From CAVYPR01 sp052145775 (GTDB lineage: Bacteria; Actinomycetota; Acidimicrobiia; Acidimicrobiales; RAAP-2): DNA of 62,262 bases. The translations under genes and the position numbers were made by a program. Where the stretch lies: assembly GCA_052145775.1 (NCBI GenBank), contig JBKQNY010000129.1:1-62262 (forward strand). Reading direction: 5' to 3'. Within the stretch, counting starts at the first letter, position 1, and every line of letters starts with the position of its first letter. Shown here piece by piece: positions 59,439 to 62,262 of this stretch. The notes under the pieces were generated by a model, which did no database searches, was not told where the DNA came from, and saw only the letters and a list, made by a program, of their open reading frames with translations.

Positions 59439-60469
59439 GGCGGGCCACCTCCACCCTGAGGCCCGGCCGGCGGCGGCGGCCACACCGGGGGCGGTGGCGG
59501 CACGGTCGCCGGATTGCCCGGCGGCGGCACCCACTGGCCGGGCGAGCCGGGCTGGGCGCCGTAGGGGGTGGTGAGCGAGAGAAAGAGGGCCTCGAGGTCC
59601 TGGCTCTCCTGGACGAGCTCGTAGACGACGATCCGATTGGAGGCCAACACCGGGCCGAGCTGCTCGGGCGTGGCCCCGTCGACCACCACCACGTCGGCCG
59701 CCATCCGGCGCGCCGACAGCCCCATCGGGTGGACCACCGCCAGCAGGCGGTCCGGCTCGGGGGTGCGAACCCGCATCGAGGACCTGCTCTGGGCGAAGAG
59801 CGAGGAGAGCGGGCCCTGGGCTCGCAGCACGCCCTGGGAGAGGATCACCACGTCGTCGACCGTCTGGGCCATCTCGGCCAGGAGGTGGGAGGAGACCAGT
59901 ACGGTCCTCCCCTCGCGGGCCAGGTGCCGGAGGAACTCGCGCAACCAGGCGATCCCCTGGGGGTCGAGGCCGTTGGACGGCTCGTCGAGGATGAGGACGC
60001 CCGGGTCGCCCAGGAGCGCCCCGGCCAGCTCGAGCCGCTGCCGCATCCCGGTCGAGAAGCCGCCCACCCTGCGGCGGGCGTCGCCGGCCAGGCCGACGAG
60101 GTCGAGGACCTCGTCGATGCGGGAGAACTCGATGCCCGCGGCCAAAGCGATCATCTTCAGGTGGTTGCGGGCGCGGCGGGCCGGGTGGAAGCTCGTGGCC
60201 TCGAGCACGGCGCCGACCCGGCGGGTGGGCGCGGGCAGGTCGCGGTAGGCGACGCCGTCGATGGTGGCTGCACCCGAGGTCGCGTTCACGAGCCCGAGCA
60301 GCATGCGCAGGGTGGTGGTCTTGCCGGCGCCGTTGGGTCCCAGGAATCCCGTCACCCTCCCGGGGACGACGGTGAAGGAGACGTCCTGGACGGCGACCAC
60401 CGGGCCGAACCTCTTGGTGAGACCACGGACCTCGATCGCCCCGCCGGCCGGTGGGTTGGCGGGGGTCAC
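59435..60469 (-). CDS. ABC transporter ATP-binding protein
   Basis: 344 residues. Walker A is GPNGAGKTTTLRML, signature FSTGMRQRLELAGALL, Walker B VLILDEPSNGLDPQG and switch histidine in VSSHLLAEM. A CcmA-like C-terminal part follows, and the last ~40 residues are almost pure Pro/Gly (VPPPPPVWPPPPAGPQ), which is unusual. It pairs with the permease downstream by a GTGA overlap. GTG 60469 is the start. Confidence 0.92.
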   Translation of the reverse strand: MTPANPPAGGAIEVRGLTKRFGPVVAVQDVSFTVVPGRVTGFLGPNGAGKTTTLRMLLGLVNATSGAATIDGVAYRDLPAPTRRVGAVLEATSFHPARRARNHLKMIALAAGIEFSRIDEVLDLVGLAGDARRRVGGFSTGMRQRLELAGALLGDPGVLILDEPSNGLDPQGIAWLREFLRHLAREGRTVLVSSHLLAEMAQTVDDVVILSQGVLRAQGPLSSLFAQSRSSMRVRTPEPDRLLAVVHPMGLSARRMAADVVVVDGATPEQLGPVLASNRIVVYELVQESQDLEALFLSLTTPYGAQPGSPGQWVPPPGNPATVPPPPPVWPPPPAGPQGGGGPP

Positions 60470-60504
60470 CGCGGCACCCTACCTCCGGCGGTGCCGCCGG
60501 AGGG

Positions 60505-61584
60505 CTACAGGTCGATGACCTGGCGGATGACCTCGCCGCGCTTCAAGGCCTGCAGGCCGTCGTTGACGCCTTCGAGCCCGAACCGCTTGGTGACCATCCC
60601 GTCGAGGTCGAGCCGGCCCGTCTTCCACAGGCGGATGAGCCGGTGGAACTCGGTGCGGACGTCGGCACCGCCGTAGTAGCTGCCGAGGAGGCGCTTCTGT
60701 GTGAAGAACAGCTCGAACCCGTTCAGCACGAGCGTGGACTCGGCCGTGCCGGCGCCCACGATGACCGTCGTCCCGCCCCGCCGGGTGGCGTCCCACGCCG
60801 CCCGGAAGGTGACGGCGGCGCCGATGCACTCGATGGCGTAGTCGAACCCGTCCCCGCCGGTGACCTCCCCGCGCACCTCGCCCAGGTCGTCGGGGTGGAC
60901 GGCGTGGGTGGCGCCGAACCGCTTGGCGTCGGCGAGCTTCTCGGGGACCATGTCGACGGCCACGATCTCGGCGGCCCCGCAGACCCGGGCGCCCTGGATG
61001 GCCGAGATGCCGACCCCGCCGCAGCCGAAGACCACGACCGAGGAGCCCACCTCGACCTGGGCGGTGTTGACCGCCGCGCCCACCCCGGTGGTCACGCCGC
61101 AGCCGATGAGGGCGCCGATCTCGTAGGGCACGTCGTCGGGGATCACCACCACCCCCTGCTCGGGGAGGATGAGCTCCTCGGCCCAGGTGCCGGTGCCGGC
61201 GAAGCCGTAGATGTCCTCCGCGCCCCGCTTGAAGTGGGTGGTGGCGGCGATGGTGAAGAAGATGTCGACGCAGAGGTTGGGCTGTCCCCGCCGGCAGGCC
61301 TTGCACTTCCCGCAGGGCGGGGTCCAGGCCACGATGACGTGGTCGCCCACCTTGGTGGTGGAGACCCCGTCGCCCACGGCGACCACCTCGCCGGCCCCCT
61401 CGTGGCCGGGGACGAACGGGGCGATCTGGGGGAAGCCCCCCTGCATGCCCGAGAGGTCTGAATGGCAGAGGCCGGCGGCGTGGATCCGCACGCGCACCTC
61501 CCCGGGTCCCGGGTCGCCGATGACCAGGTCGTCGACGATCTCGACCGTCTCGTTCCCGCTAGTCGTGCAGATGGCTGCGCGCAT
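60505..61584 (-). CDS. zinc-containing alcohol dehydrogenase (class III/NDMA-dependent type)
   Basis: 359 residues. Catalytic zinc ligands are C40 (AGLCHSD) and H61-E62 (GHEGAGEV). The structural zinc is held by C91, C94, C97 and C105 (CGKCKACRRGQPNLC). The coenzyme motif is VVVFGCGGVGISAIQGA. The IFFTIAATTHFKRGAEDIYGF insert fits class III-like actinobacterial ADHs. CGGAGGAG precedes ATG 61584. It lies 78 bases downstream of a KstR-like gene in the same direction, so it is probably part of the same regulon. Confidence 0.88.
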   Translation of the reverse strand: MRAAICTTSGNETVEIVDDLVIGDPGPGEVRVRIHAAGLCHSDLSGMQGGFPQIAPFVPGHEGAGEVVAVGDGVSTTKVGDHVIVAWTPPCGKCKACRRGQPNLCVDIFFTIAATTHFKRGAEDIYGFAGTGTWAEELILPEQGVVVIPDDVPYEIGALIGCGVTTGVGAAVNTAQVEVGSSVVVFGCGGVGISAIQGARVCGAAEIVAVDMVPEKLADAKRFGATHAVHPDDLGEVRGEVTGGDGFDYAIECIGAAVTFRAAWDATRRGGTTVIVGAGTAESTLVLNGFELFFTQKRLLGSYYGGADVRTEFHRLIRLWKTGRLDLDGMVTKRFGLEGVNDGLQALKRGEVIRQVIDL

Positions 61585-61662
61585 GGCTCCTCCGTCTCGG
61601 CCGAGTCGTTCGGCCCTCCTCCTGGCATTCGACCACGGCCCGGTCCCGCCGAGCAATACGTC

Positions 61663-62253
61663 CTAGAGGTCCGGCGGGAGGAGGAGGCCCACGGCCACGG
61701 CCAGCTCGTCGTGGACACGACTCATGGGCGACCAGCCGCTGACCCAGCCGGCCAGGGCCGAGTACCAGACGTGGCCGATGATCCGGGCCCGCTCGGCCAG
61801 GTCGGGCGGGTGCGGCTCGCCGATGGCCCGGGTGATGACCCCCTCCATGAGGGCGGTGATCTGCTGCTGGCAGGCCACCGCCCCGGGGTCGGGGGAGGAG
61901 AGCGAGGTGAAGACCGCGCTCACCAGCCGGGGCTGGCGGCCCATGGCCCGCAGGCCCCGGTCGAGCACGTCGAGCACCCGCTCCGCGCTCTTGGTCCCGC
62001 GCGCCGGCTGCTGGGCCATCCTTGCGTCGAGCTGCTCGACCCAGTGGACCAGGGTGGCGGCCAGGAGATGGTCCTTGGAGGTGAAGTAGCGGTAGACGGT
62101 GCCCATGGCCACGTGGGCCCGGGCGGCCACGTCGCGCATCTGGACGGCTTCGTAGCCCCCTTCGAGACCGAGCTCCATAGCGGCGTCGACGACGCGTTGC
62201 CGGCGGGCTTCCTGAGCGCGAGTCAGGGCACGGGGAAGGGTGCTCTCGTGCAC
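61663..62253 (-). CDS. TetR-family regulator, KstR-like
   Basis: 196 residues. HTH region (about 15-65): RRQRVVDAAMELGLEGGYEAVQMRDVAARAHVAMGTVYRYFTSKDHLLAA. The segments match the KstR type of actinobacterial sterol/lipid repressor, including the C-terminal WYSALAGWVSGW and HDELAVAVGLLLPP end. Regulators of this group bind a CoA-thioester ligand. GTG 62253 is the start, nine bases from the right window edge; upstream control sequence is outside. The downstream ADH may be a target (inference). Confidence 0.85.
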   Translation of the reverse strand: MHESTLPRALTRAQEARRQRVVDAAMELGLEGGYEAVQMRDVAARAHVAMGTVYRYFTSKDHLLAATLVHWVEQLDARMAQQPARGTKSAERVLDVLDRGLRAMGRQPRLVSAVFTSLSSPDPGAVACQQQITALMEGVITRAIGEPHPPDLAERARIIGHVWYSALAGWVSGWSPMSRVHDELAVAVGLLLPPDL

Positions 62254-62262
62254 GGGCGTTCA

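Noticed and set aside
1..62262. tRNA, rRNA, CRISPR arrays and insertion sequences
   Set aside because: Reading the intergenic regions on both strands showed no cloverleaf, no rRNA-like stretch, no regularly spaced repeat-spacer array and no transposase motif. Small RNAs cannot be excluded by eye.

Overview
This window is a very GC-rich bacterial chromosome segment. It has frequent GTG (some TTG) starts, dense translationally coupled operons, a bcc-aa3 type respiratory gene set (ctaE-qcrCAB and ctaCDF), a SigB/SigF-type sigma factor with its partner-switching genes, a HelD-like protein, a DUF664/DinB protein and a KstR-like TetR regulator. Together these point to Actinomycetota, possibly Acidimicrobiia; the class is an inference from gene content. 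No rRNA, tRNA, CRISPR array or transposase was seen.

Layout. (1) 1-11605: the distal part of a complex I operon, nuoF (3' end only) to nuoN, on the + strand with almost every junction overlapping. (2) 11683-20453: a stress-signalling island. It holds two STAS proteins, a MEDS-HATPase protein, small membrane and general-stress proteins, a sigma factor operon (STAS, RsbW-like, sigma) and a divergent PAS-GAF-GAF-SpoIIE phosphatase, then small hemerythrin-like and unknown genes. Five places carry a GTTT/GGTT-N15-16-GGG(T/A/C) element in front of these genes, suggesting that the sigma factor reads its own neighbourhood. (3) 20472-32530: a large minus-strand MprF-like fusion protein; + strand HAD, epoxide-hydrolase-like and GT-C-like genes; then a minus-strand block with beta-carbonic anhydrase, an Lnt homologue and the coupled order ybjQ-like, hemE, hemH, hemY. 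(4) 32693-35089: HelD-like motor protein. (5) 35234-39545: ctaE-qcrC-qcrA-qcrB. (6) 39641-41003: three small minus-strand genes. (7) 41004-44985: a gene-free stretch with nine perfect 7-bp tandem repeats, then a large secreted VWD/TIG protein with atypical composition. (8) 45124-48208: ctaC-ctaD-ctaF on the minus strand. (9) 48352-62253: metabolic and accessory genes: alkylsulfatase-like MBL protein, tatA, CopD-like protein, enoyl-CoA hydratase, GH1, a DoxX-Rieske fusion, alpha/beta hydrolase, DinB-like protein, GH31, an ABC transporter pair, Zn-alcohol dehydrogenase and the KstR-like regulator.

How the genes fit together. Complex I feeds menaquinol to the bcc complex and the aa3 oxidase; the heme operon supplies their cofactors. 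The 11.7-20.5 kb island looks like a partner-switching stress module whose parts show unusual residues: a STAS without the phosphorylatable serine and an RsbW-like protein without the N-box asparagine. The least ordinary proteins are the DoxX-Rieske fusion, the phosphoesterase-like/DUF2156 fusion, the repeat-preceded VWD/TIG protein, and an Lnt homologue whose catalytic cysteine is a serine.
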